From Nemania diffusa (Eukaryota > Ascomycota > Sordariomycetes > Xylariales > Xylariaceae), in contig JBBPUQ010000010.1 in assembly GCA_038501195.1 (NCBI GenBank), forward strand, positions 1,381,501 through 1,445,500: a stretch of DNA of 64,000 bases, read 5' to 3'. The notes under the pieces are model-generated. The model was not told the origin of the DNA and did no database searches. It saw only the letters and a list, made by a program, of their open reading frames with translations. Positions 1-11,356 of this stretch are shown here, in pieces (position 1 is the stretch's first letter; every line of letters starts with the position of its first letter). The position numbers were made by a program, and so were the translations under genes.

Positions 1-542
1 GCCCACGTACCCGGTCGAAGTCCGCCGAAAGACTCTGTTTAATCAATCACTCACCTTAATGAAACCTAAAGAACAGATAGAATATAAAAAGTTAATTGTT
101 GATACACTGAGAGATTGTGGGGTGGGACGTCTTGTGCATTTATCCGGTGATCTACAGAAAGTGGATAGGTATTATTGTGTGGAAGCAGAATGGGATAATA
201 TACCAGCCCGAGTTAGAATCTGAGGCTCGCACGTAGTAACAGGGTACCGCGATTCTGGTACTGATGTAGGTAATTGACGAAGTACGATCGCTACCGATTT
301 TACAGCTTTTCTCTGTATGCATGCAAATGAGACTTGTGAAATCAGGGACTGAGGGCAGAAATTCCGAATTTTTGGAGTATAAACGGGGGCACGGAGGAAA
401 GCATAGAGATGCGATCGTATACGACGGAGGCTTGGGCTCCGAATCAGGGTATTTAAATATCATTGCCCTCACTCTCCTTGAAAGTGCGTTACATCGCTAG
501 CCAATTCTTTGCCCGTCAGTTAAGGAAAACCAACTCGCGAAA
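1..542. other. Intergenic DNA with a TATA-like site
   Basis: I see no supportable gene here. A TATA-like word TATTTAAATAT lies at 450-460, about 85 bp before the ATG of the Cip1-like gene at 543, and is a plausible core promoter for it. The 106-codon open frame on the minus strand (152-472) has no recognisable motif and no splice partners, so I do not call it. Confidence 0.5.
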
Positions 543-1414
543 ATGTTTGGCCAAACCGCCGTCCTCGCCTTAGCGCTCCTCCCGTTCTCCCTTGCTCAGG
601 TCTCTTCGGACTTCGAGAGCGGGTGGGATCAGGCGGCATGGCCAACCTACGCACTCGACTGCAGCCAGGGAGGCAAGGTTTCGCTCGACAGCACCACTGC
701 TCATAGCGGAAAGAACTCGATCCGTGTTGACGGCGCGGGCGGCTACTGCGGCCACATTGTGCGTGATTTCCGGAGTTCGAGCAGCTCTCATAATGAGTTA
801 AAAATAAGGATAACTAATTATGAGTGTTGCAGTTCTTCGGCACAACGAAGGTTCCCAGCGGTGAGGTTTACGTTAGGACGTACCTGTAAGTCTGAGCAAA
901 TCAGGGGCAGAAACTGCGCTAGGAATACCGATTGAGTTACCAAGAGGCAATACTAACAGGACTCCCTTCCACCAGGAAAGCCTCCAAGGCCTTCACCGAC
1001 TCCCACGTCTCCTTCATCACCATGCCCGACTCCGCCCAAGGCGGCACCAAGCACCTTCGCATCGGTGGACAGAGCAAGATCCTGATGTACAACCGCGAGT
1101 CAGACGATGCCACGCTCCCCGATCTCTCCCCGCAGGGTATTGCGACTTCAACCGCCATCCCCACCGGGGCATGGCAGTGCTTCGAATACCATCTGGGCGC
1201 TGACGGCTCTATTGAGACGTGGCTGAACAACAACACGGTTGCTGGCGTGACGGTGAAGAAGGGCACTACCAACCCCAATGCCGCCCAGTGGACGAGAAGC
1301 AGCTTCGTGCCGAAGATCACAGGGGTTTACTTTGGCTGGGAATCGTATGGTGGCGACTCTAACACCTTCTGGTACGACGATGTCGTCGTCAGCTCCACTC
1401 GTGTTGGATGCTAG
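543..1414 (+). CDS. cip1: Cip1-like secreted protein, no cellulose-binding module
   Basis: Three exons: 543-758, 833-885 and 976-1414, giving 235 residues. Intron 1 (759-832) has a TAACTAAT branch site and intron 2 (886-975) has TACTAAC. The splices restore an unbroken frame through GYCGHI-FFGTTKVPSGEVYVR. Residues 1-18 form a signal peptide ending in LA before Gln. The rest matches the Trichoderma reesei Cip1 core (FESGWDQ, AQGGTKHLRIGGQSK, NRESDDATLPDLSP and a terminal STRVGC). In that family the fold is a jelly roll related to polysaccharide lyases, and Cip1 is co-secreted with cellulases. This copy stops right after the core, so the Ser/Thr linker and CBM1 of the T. reesei protein are absent. 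It probably acts on plant or fungal polysaccharide outside the cell. The exact substrate cannot be read from sequence. Confidence 0.9.
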
Positions 1415-3567
1415 TTCGGGTATGGATGTGTAGATCTACAGTATGAGAATCAGGCACGTAAAATATAAAACAAGACAAACCCTTGCCCATGAATTAGGTG
1501 TACTATTATCAGCTAAAGTGTTGATATAATTAAGGCCTCTACCATGCTCATTATGAAAACCTACATACATCGCCTTGGATCATAATGTAGTACGTCGTAG
1601 TGTATTGTCTATGATTGATTATCCTTGCCCTCCTCGGCCGCAGGATCTGCGTGGAAATGGATATTATCGACAACTCTCATTCCAATCCGCATCCCCGAAA
1701 GCGGCCCGGTCCGGAGTGGAGTGCTTAACGCGGGGTGCTATGCTTGCTCTGCTCGCCGACCGATCCTACCTGGCTTCCCTGGTAGGTAGGTAGTTAGTGA
1801 TCTAGTAGACCGGTGAACAATCGGTGGCTCATGGGTGGCTCTCCTCGGGTCCACAGTGGTTGGTGTGCTTGGATATGCTGTGTATAAGTTGGCAGCTCCT
1901 TGATACGAAGTGACTAGAGTCATGAGCTCTCGGGTGCCTATATAACTTATAAGATAGGACTATAATGCAATCGGAATCCAAGTCTAAAAAGCCGCTGCTG
2001 TACGTATTTTATATTCGCTAAAACCGAAACTTGTAAGTGCTCAGGATTTGCGTTTATGGGAAGTTGACTATGGCCGACAGTCATAAAAACGGTCGCATTG
2101 GGTGCTCGATTGGGCATCGAATATGAATGGAAACCTGATTGAAAACTTGATTGAAGAGCAAGATAAGGCTCAGCTAATTGATTTGCCGATTCCTATCTAG
2201 CCAATTTATCTTCCCGTACATCATACAATTGGCAAGCAGCTATAATGATAGCATAAACATGACCGGGCCTATTAGTTCGACTTCGAGCAAACCGAAATCG
2301 TGCTCAAGGTTACTGAGTGGTCCTCGACATTAATGCAGAGATTAAGTTGGTAGATAATAATTTATGAGGGATTCGATGCCTTGTGGTCTAAACGCCACGG
2401 CGGGGTTTTCTTGGAGTAATTGCTGATGCGCAGCTCTAAAACGAGCTAGCCGTTTTAAAAACTATATGAGAATGAGGATACGGAAGGCCCGGTTACAGTC
2501 TTGATCGAACTATTCCGAAGCTGTGAAGAGGGCGGCTCGCATTATGAAAAAGGGCCACAAAGATTTAGTTCCCCGGTATTCTACGGAGGAGGGGCTTCAT
2601 ACGGCCGGCGGACCGGAGACGAACCCCTGTCTGTATTCGGTAAAGATATACTGTGGTTTACTGCGTAGGAACCCTTCCTTGTCGTCTACCTAGGTATAGG
2701 TAATCGGCGAATGTTAGAGTTGCATATTTAGGTAAATAAGCACACCAATGGATTCATAGGCATTTATCCTGACACCAATTTCAATGGCACTACATATGTA
2801 TGTGTAGAGATACATACCTATGTAGGTAGTAGGTAGGCGAGTTGTGTCGATGAACTCCAACTGCTATCTATATTCCCCACCTAAGGTACCTTTTAAGTGT
2901 ATATAAGTGCTCTTAACAAAACAGGAAGACGTAAATAGGTACATACTTGCAAGCTTCTGGTCTACCTAATGTAAGGTTTTTGTTAAAGGTTTTATCTTCG
3001 AATTACATGCTACCAGGTAGCTTAGGTATGCATCTACGTATCTCTGTAACCTACCTACCTACCTACCTAACGCATAGAGTAGTACCTAGCAGCTATCAAC
3101 TTAGATGCCTAAGCGTGGTAATAATTTGGCTATTTATTTTGTATGTAAGTAGGTATTCTGTACGTAATAATTCGCCCAAATGATAGGCTACGATGCGAGC
3201 AGGACCCTAACAATACAGCACCTCGACCTTCTGTTCCCCACCCCCTCCCCGCAATACCAGGGACCCACCCCTCTCTCGTCCCCTCGTATCGACGACCCGG
3301 GCACCTATCCAGCTGCTATCCAACCTACAGACCCTTTCGACACAGGCGTTCTCGTGCAATCAATGCATACAGCAGACCGAGCTACCCTCTTTTTTACCAG
3401 CACACACCTGACGCCAATCCATTTCCACGCCTCGGTGAACCTCAGCACAAGCAATAGCGCAGCCAAAAAAAAGGGGGCTTTCCTTTCCCACCAACAGATT
3501 TGTTGCTGCTGCTTGGTGTGTACGCAGGCCAGACGCAGGCCAGTCCCAGGCGAAGGCGGAGGCCACG
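1415..3567. other. Intergenic, AT-rich, no gene seen
   Basis: No open frame here has family features or paired splice sites. The stretch holds GGTAGGTAGGTAG at 1781-1793, a TAAAACG/CGTTTTA inverted repeat at 2437-2457, and a CTAC microsatellite near 3050. The part from 1930 to 3180 is AT-rich. The last 400 bp lead into the snf4 gene and are C-rich, which fits a fungal 5' leader. Confidence 0.5.
3048..3070. repeat. CTAC tetranucleotide microsatellite
   Basis: About five copies of the CTAC unit in intergenic DNA. It belongs to the TACCTA/TAGGTA word family that recurs between genes across the window. Confidence 0.8.
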
Positions 3568-5336
3568 ATGGACGCCTCCGAGACCACAAAGACTACCTCC
3601 TCAAAGACCACAAGGGCTGCTGCCAGGCCTGCCATAATTGCCGCGACCGCTAAGTCGGTTGCTGCCGCGAGTGCGAGTGCGAGTGCAAGTGCTCGAACAA
3701 GGGCTGACGAGCCAGCACCACCACCACCACCATCCAATGCCCCCAACAAGCCGCCCCGCGTTCGCCCAGGCCCAGAGCTCAGCCCACGTACCGCCGCCAT
3801 GTCTTCCATATCGCCGACCTTCGACACATTGCCGCCGCTGCTCGCCGCCCGAACTGGTCACGAGCTACCTTTCGTTCAGCCATCCTCCTATCTGCGGCCC
3901 AACTCCCGCAGTCGCGCAATTCCTTCCGTCACCGCCGCTCCAATGAGTCCCATCGATGAAGAGCAGATGCAAGGCCTCGTGAGTCCTTCTCCCTCTCCCA
4001 ATTCCATCCGAATGCATGGCCGCCCGTACATGACTCGTTGCTCGTACTTGTGAGAGCTTGGGCTTCGGTCTCCATGACATCGCCTACGAATCCTGCAGGC
4101 TATTATACAGCTATAATAGCCGTGGCGGAGAAAGGAGAGAGAAAGAAACAGAGATGCAAGCTGTATTTGTAGCTGTCGAGCTGGAGTGCTTTACTTTTAC
4201 ACTATAGGCACATAAAGCTAACCATTTATCACTGGCATTTTAGAAAGGCTTGCGCGACTTCCTCCGCGTCAGAACCAGTTACGATGTTCTACCGCTCTCC
4301 TTTCGTCTCATCATCCTCGACAATGACCTACTTATCAAAAAGAGCCTGAACATTCTCATTCAGAATGGTATGGCAACAACACACCCCCTCCTCTCGTAGT
4401 CTAGCGACGCTACCAGCAGCTGACTGAATCGCGTGACAGGGATCGTATCAGCGCCGCTGTGGGATTCCCATCGTGCCAAGTTCGCCGGCCTTCTAACAGC
4501 AACCGACTACATCAACCTGATCCAATATTATTGCCAGTTCCCGGAGCATATTGACAATGTTGATAAGTTTCGCTTGAGTAGTCTTCGTGGTACGGCCGCA
4601 CCCTATCCGCAACCACGCTGGTAAAATACATCAAAGTAGCACGTTCGCTAATTGAGTTGCCGTTGTAGATATTGAAAAGGCTATTGGCGTCGACCCCATC
4701 GAAACCGTTTCCGTCCACCCGTCCGAAACACTCTACGAGGCCTGCAGTCGCATGCTTAAAACCCGAGCACGTCGTATACCCTTAGTCGACATTGATGATG
4801 AGACGGGAAGGGAGACTGTCGTCAGTGTCATTACACAGTATCGTATCCTCAAGTTTATCGCCGTCAACACCGAACAACACACCTCGCTCCTAAAGAAAAC
4901 GGTTCGTGAGATTGGCCTAGGTACATATACAAATGTTAAGACAGGCTCCATGACGCAATCAGTCTTAGAGATTATCAATGCAATGGTTACCAACAACATC
5001 TCGGCTGTCCCCATCGTTGATAAAAATAATGTGGTACTCAACGTCTTTGAGGCTATCGACGTGATACCCATCATCAAAACTGGCGTGGTTGAGGAACTCG
5101 AGATAAACGTGGGAGAAGCATTATCTAAGAGAGGGGAGGAATTCGGGGGCATTTTCACTTGCCAGGAGGAAGACCGTTTGGATTCGATATTTATAACGCT
5201 TCGCCAGTCTCGGATGCACAGGCTCGTGGTGATTGATGACAACTGGCATTTGAAGGGAGTTATCTCCTTGTCCGACATACTCAAATATGTTCTATTTCAC
5301 GGGGACGAAGAAGGTTATTTCCCTTCTTCATCTTAA
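3568..5336 (+). CDS. snf4: AMPK gamma subunit Snf4 (CBS-domain protein)
   Basis: Four exons: 3568-3978, 4244-4367, 4440-4589 and 4669-5336, giving 450 residues. The splice joins rebuild conserved Snf4 text: QGLKGLRDFL, then [38 protein letters not shown] and [16 protein letters not shown]. The four CBS motifs occupy about residues 145-440 and end in [19 protein letters not shown]. The subunit binds adenine nucleotides and regulates the Snf1 kinase, which controls carbon-source and energy responses. Residues 1-135 are a low-complexity extension with an (AS)n run from a GCGAGT repeat near 3670 and a polyproline run. Extensions like this are common in filamentous fungi but poorly conserved. The start at 3568 is the first ATG in the open frame. 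A later start at residue 78 is possible. Confidence 0.93.
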
Positions 5337-6136
5337 CGACGAGATGATTTGCCACAAACTGTGGCCATATCGACAGAATATGTGTGAGAATCCCGGGGAT
5401 ATTTATTGCAGGTACTCAGGGGAGTCTGGTTTTTGGGGGGGGGGCAAGGAAAGAGGCATTGCAATGGTGTACGGAGTTCACAAGACGGACCAACTATACG
5501 GGTTTTCTATAGAAATTTCTGCCCTCTCACGTTGGAGCGCTCACCTCATGCAACTAGTCGGGAATATGGGCTCACTCTTGTTCCTCACGACAGCCAGGAA
5601 ACAGGGGAAGCACCATGTCCCGATGAAACTATTATAGTCTCGAAATTGGTATATCGAACGACAATCTCATGTTACAACCACATACAATCAATTATACATA
5701 ATAACATCCACAAGGCTAACAGGTCAAAAATCAGTCTTGCTAGCAGCTCTAGACTCCGACTTGACCTGGTGTTGAAGGATGGATCGGTCAATTAGGTAGA
5801 GCCTACTCAAAAGTCCACACACCTCCATTCTTCCTACTTGGTTATTGATTCTTGCTTATAATGTTACATAATAGTCGATTAAGTCGAGTAATTCTTGCGG
5901 GAAGCTGCCGTCAACATGCAGGACATGAAGACGGCAAAGACGTGACAAGAAGACAAGGGAGGAGCTTCCACTTGGCTGAAGAAGACAGTAGAGGCCCTCC
6001 CGCCTGGCTCAACCCAGTTTACTTCGCCACCAAACCACCATCTACGTATGATGTTTATCGGATAGAATCCTTCTCGTGTTCCCCTAAATATACTATCAGT
6101 TGTCGAATTAATACTCCCTGCGACCCGCTCCAGCAT
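5337..6136. other. Intergenic between snf4 and RhoGAP genes
   Basis: This holds the snf4 3' region and the upstream part of the RhoGAP gene. The RhoGAP frame stays open upstream to an ATG at 5852, so part of this stretch may be coding. I prefer a later ATG because residues encoded by 5852-6136 look like translated non-coding DNA. Confidence 0.4.
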
Positions 6137-9100
6137 ATGCATCGAATGATGCCTCATAGCCACCATCGAGGTCACTTCATAGTTCCCACGAAGGGGAAAG
6201 GGAAAGAATCAGTAGTTACGGCATGGCCGGCGCCTTCGAACCTCCACATCGCGTCTCCCAGTAAATCAACACGTCGGCCGAATATCTCGCAGTTGGGCTT
6301 TGCACAGCCCCAGACGACACAAGGCAGCTCTCAGACGTCAAATAACCCGGCGCTCACCGAAGTCAATCTCCGTAACGAGAATCATAGCAGCAATACTTGG
6401 ACATCCTCCAGCGAGAACCCGGACTTAGCTTCAGAGGAGGATAGGAAAGACGACCGAGAGCAGTTCATTCTAGAGTACAATCGGCTTGCACAACGAGTGA
6501 TTACATATTCAGTCTCTCTATATGAGAAGTCATTAGCTAACAAGTCGCTCAGAATACAATCCGTCCTCTTGTCCCCGGGGACTTCTCGCTCACAGTTGTA
6601 TGTCTTGCTATCTACTAAATGAACAAGACTGACCCATTTATAACTCAGGGCCGTGCCAATGACTCGCTTAGGAGTCGCCAGAGTAGTTGGCTGTCCAAAA
6701 TGTTGCGGCAGGCTTCTGAACAGTCGGAGCAAGTCGCTACAAAGCCTAACAAACCATCCATACGACATCAACGAGGCCTCGGTGACGTCGCCTTTAACTT
6801 GGTAAATAGCCGCAAGCCGGACGGCCTGAAGAACCGGGACTTGAGATCCTTAATCAGGCTTTGTGGCAAAAGCCCCCTATTCTTACCCACCGACTACGCC
6901 CCTTTCTCCTTGACTTTGCCTACCTGCATCCGGGCACTTGCACAGGCTCTTGTTCAGCACGGCAAGTCTCTTGTCGCCTTGAACTAGGTTAAAGTTTAGT
7001 ACTGATACTAGACGTAGCTGATACTAGAGGAATATTTCGTGTCCCTGGCTCTGTACGGGTTATCGATGCCCTGTACGACTATTACTGCACTTATGGCGAT
7101 ACCAACAGCATATCAAGCACGACGCGGTGTCCAACACTCCCAACACACATCAGGTGTAATGCCCATGATATCGCAAGCACCTTCAAGAGGTTCTTAGCAG
7201 GTTTGCCAGGTGGTATTTTGGGTTCCTTGTCGCTATTTGATGCATTGGTTGCCATACATAGCCAGTTACAAAGTAACGCGGAGTTACACTGGACGAAAGA
7301 AAGCAAGCTTCGCGCTCGGCTCATTGCCCTTGCAATTGGAACGGTGAGATCTCAATACCAAAGAGAACTTATATGCGCTGTATTTGGACTCTTATGTCTC
7401 GTGGGCCGAATCGCCGAAAACGCCCCCAGAGAGGATGAGAACGGCCGTCCACTCCCAACTACTGACTTGATGGGCTACAACGCTTTGGGTATTGTATTCG
7501 GGCCACTTCTAATAGGTGACATGATTGATGATTACAGTATGAAAGTGGCAGATCCTTCAGCTGGGTTGGTTCTGCTACCTGTTTCCCCGCCAAGATCAAG
7601 AAAAGAGGGACATACGCATAAACACAAACCCAAGCCCGCTAGGCATAGGCATAGGCATAGACACGCGAAAAGGCATACAGCCAGCATGGCGGCATCTCTC
7701 ACCATGGACAAGGTACACACCGCCAACAGCATCACCGAGATGCTCATTGTTCATTGGAGAGAGGTGGTGCGCCAGATACGAAGCACAGGTTCAGTGAGGA
7801 CTAGGCGAAATGTCTCACATTCGCAGCGCCCCAAATGGGTGCCAAATAACATATCGTCCTCTTTTTCCGAAAATTTCTCTCTCGAAAATCCTCATTTGGA
7901 GGTTGCTCACTCAAGAAGTGCTTCTCGATCTACGGCCAGCCCAACGCCAACGACCAGTAGGACCCTAAATTACCGAACACGAGTGTAACTGCTAATGGTG
8001 TCTCTAGGGACCAAGTCTTCAGTCACTGTTGATCAGCGAGACGATGAATGGACACCACATACGAGGAAAGCTGGTATCCCAAACTTACGGCCAACCCAAA
8101 AGCAGCCAATGAAAACTCCCCCTCACCTACTATCACCAACAATTGAAGAAAGTCCTTCCCCTTATGTTGAGGCGTCCGAGCTTAAATATGGCGATAAGAG
8201 GGCTACCGATGACGTTGCTAGTCAACTTTCACAGGAAGCTTACTCTATCTCTTCAGATACACGCTTCGGACGAGTTCATGACAACAGTTCTACCAGTAGA
8301 CTGGAAATTATCGGGGACAACCCAATTGCGGACGTAGGCACTACTATCCTAGACACTGCTCAATCGCGAGGAGCACCGAATATTGAAACCTCATCGCCCC
8401 CATCACCACTCGTACAGCAAAATACCGCCTCAACTACGCCACACTGGGATACAGCTTTTCCAGGCCCAGGTCAAACAGGAAATACAATGATTGTCAAAGC
8501 GTCCTCTAGTCCTAGCATCAAGATTGATCAATCAATTCCATGGTCGGATTCACCGACCATAGAGGTAACTCCTCAACGCGGGTATGACGCAGAAACTCTA
8601 AATTCGAACCAAGCAACGCCAAGCGATGATCAAACGAAACTTTTTCAAGTAGATTCTAAAAATGTATCCATTGATGAGACTGGATCAACCCACACTAGGG
8701 TTAATGGAAAAGTAGTTGACTCAGGAAGGAGTGCTCTTCTAGAGCCATCAGTCCTTCACGATAATCGCTATGATGCCGGTCCTGGGAACGGATACCTTTC
8801 GAAGTCAATCACGGACCCGCACATATGTGAAAGAGACAACTCCACGCCTGTAAAACCACCAGATCCGAGCTGTGGGGTCTCCGCGATTCAAGATAGAACA
8901 ATTCGCGACGGCAAATTACCAATGAGAAACCCAGCGGACCAATGGAGAACTCTCGTCGCATCCAGCAAGGCCAGTACAGAATCACTAGCCAAATCAGCAA
9001 AAGATAGACGACTGAAGCGCAGTTCTGATCATGTATCATTTCGTTCAAGCGGAGAGGAGTCCGCCTCAACGGATCATCGACTCGCGACCCCCAATCGGAA

Positions 9101-10433
9101 GCAACAGTCACTACGAGAAAAGAGTCACCCAAGGGATAATTCAACGAAAATGAAGTCCAGTGGAAATATTATCTCGGAGAAAGATTCGCAATCAACTCGC
9201 CAATCTTTACGAACCCACGTAACACGCTCCTCCCCAAACAAATGTCTCCTTCGTACTCCACACGGACCGGGTTCGCAGCGCTCAGCTTCTAAGCCCATGC
9301 CGGGCGCTGTTAAGGCTATGACAGCTTTGTTTGACAATACGAAAAAAGAATCACCGGGCAGGTCAGCGGCAGTTAGCGGGAGAACTCGCAATAGCCTGCG
9401 AGAGTCTAACTCCTCCCGTCGTGACGCCATGAACGAATCATCAACAAAATCTAGCATATCCCGTGATGATATATCATCAAAGGGAGTTTCGGCAAACTCA
9501 GATAATAATTCGCGTCAGAAAAATGCAACTGAGGCCTTGGTCGCCAATGACTATACTCCGGTCCCTAAAGGTTCGAGTATCGTTCGGGCGGCGCCGAATC
9601 GACCAGTGGTAGAGGATACACCTACGAAATCCTTGCGCGGCACTTTGCGACCGGTCCATACGTTTTCATCTGCTAGAAAGGAACCCCAATCATCACCTAT
9701 CAAGCCACCCCATGAAGTCGATCGCAATCAGCCGCCCAGGCTCGGTACTATGGTACCACACCAAGAAGAGCCCCCAGTCGGGCACTTTGTACGGCCCAGT
9801 TCGGCTGCATCTGCGCAAAGTCGACAAATAAGTTCTGAAAGAGCCGCTCCGCTCGACCAATCAGATCAGAGACACACCTCCGGCAACTCTCTTCTACATG
9901 CTCAGATCCGCAGCCTTCAGCGCCAGCTCGAGATGAAGAACGAGGAAAATCTACAGCTGCGGCGCCAGCTAGAGACGCAGGAACACATAGACATCGGCAC
10001 GCTCTGCGAACAGCTGCGATTCGCCAAGCGGGAATGCATGACGTGGCGCAAGAGGGCCGAGGCGGCGGAGAAACGAGTGGCCGTATTCCAGCGCTTCAGC
10101 TCGAAGTTCCAGGCGCTCAAGGACGAGGTTGACGACGGATCGCCGGATAAAGGGAAGGGCGTGGACCGTGGACAGTACGAAGATTCGTCCTGCTCCATCC
10201 AGACGGAGAGCCGGGAGGCGTTTAATGACCGTATAAAACACGTCTTCGCGAAGAAGATGGGGGTTGGCGGGGGCGACGGGGCGGTCTTTGGGGATGGCTT
10301 TGGGGAAGCTGGTCACGCGGGTAGTGTAACGCTGTATGAGCTACATAGGGGTAGATCACGGAGAACGGTGAGGCTCTGGGAGGCCGCGCAGGAGCTTTTC
10401 GATCTTCAGCAGGACGGCAGCATGCGCATGTGA
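6137..10433 (+). CDS. Large RhoGAP-domain protein with C-terminal coiled coil
   Basis: Four exons: 6137-6496, 6649-6961, 7012-7956 and 8008-10433, giving about 1347 residues. The RhoGAP domain spans about residues 165-400. It has the arginine finger in RGIFRVPGS (Arg234) and the conserved NALGIVFGPLL near its end. These domains speed GTP hydrolysis on Rho/Cdc42-type GTPases and so control polarity and wall growth. The domain is split by a GC-AG intron (6962-7011). A 51 nt intron (7957-8007) removes an in-frame TAA. Downstream of the domain comes a His/Arg-rich stretch (near 7620-7680), then about 700 residues rich in Ser, Thr and Pro with no visible fold. A coiled coil follows at about residues 1168-1235 (IRSLQRQLEMKNEENLQLRR). 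The start is uncertain: ATGs at 5852, 6137 and 6146 share the frame. The first intron (6497-6648) is the least certain splice. Confidence 0.85.
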
Positions 10434-11356
10434 GGGCGAGAACATCAGGCGTTTGTTTTGGGAGGCGTCGTTATGGAGGCACGAGGACTGCGTTAACGTA
10501 TTGGAGGCGCGGCAGCTGTTATAAACGCTTTGTAGCGTGTATATTGGAATCCATAGTACCGTATAGCTCTCTGTCTGGCTGGAGCTCGGCTTGGCTCCTC
10601 GGCATCGAGGGATGATTAGACCTGAGTAGAAGGATAGAGATAAAGATTACTTGCACCAATGCAAATTGTTACATACATTACGTTTTCCCTCCACTTCTCT
10701 TGTTCTTACTGGTCAAGCTGACCATAGTGCTGTAATGGGATCGGGCACGGGATGAACATGCGGGTGAAACTACCAATGCATGACGGAGAAAAAACGAAGT
10801 TGGTAATACTCTTGCAGTATCAACGGTATATATAGTATGTAACAGTACGAGCTACCTAGTACGCGACAGAGTGGTATTTGGTTAGTTCCATAATTTCATG
10901 GGATATCTTTCTGAGATGCATGCCACAAAGAAGGGTAACACCGAGTCTGTTTTAGAGACAGTTGGGCCAGCCGGCCCTGTGATTATTTTTCCCTGCGTAG
11001 GACCGATGCTGAATGTCTTTTCCATAATTCGAACATGCGCTAGGAGTGCGGCCATATATCTGTGTCACTTCGCCACCATCCTAATCCTCAATTTCTGCTT
11101 GCTTCCCCTCGGTTTCCAACCTCTTCAATCTTGAAACTCGTTTCTGTAGAACTGTGGCCTGTTCACCAGGATCCTTCGTTGCGAATTCGCTCAGCGCCGA
11201 GATCGTAAAGTCACAGCTCGTGCAGTCGTATGCTGGCTATATTCTCCTACTCCGGAGAAGAGTCAGTTTCATAGGTCGAAATATATACTTAAAAAGGCAC
11301 GGATGCCGCGCAAATATCGGTCCGAGCATGTAGTCCTAAACAGACAGACTTTCCCA
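10434..11356. other. Intergenic between two convergent genes
   Basis: This should contain the 3' ends of the RhoGAP gene (+) and the zinc-finger regulator (-). I see no additional gene. The 78-codon frame at 10898 has no recognisable feature. Confidence 0.5.

Noticed and set aside
5852..6136. Upstream start of the RhoGAP protein at 5852
   Set aside because: The extra 95 residues lack any conserved feature and resemble non-coding translation; kept as an alternative only.
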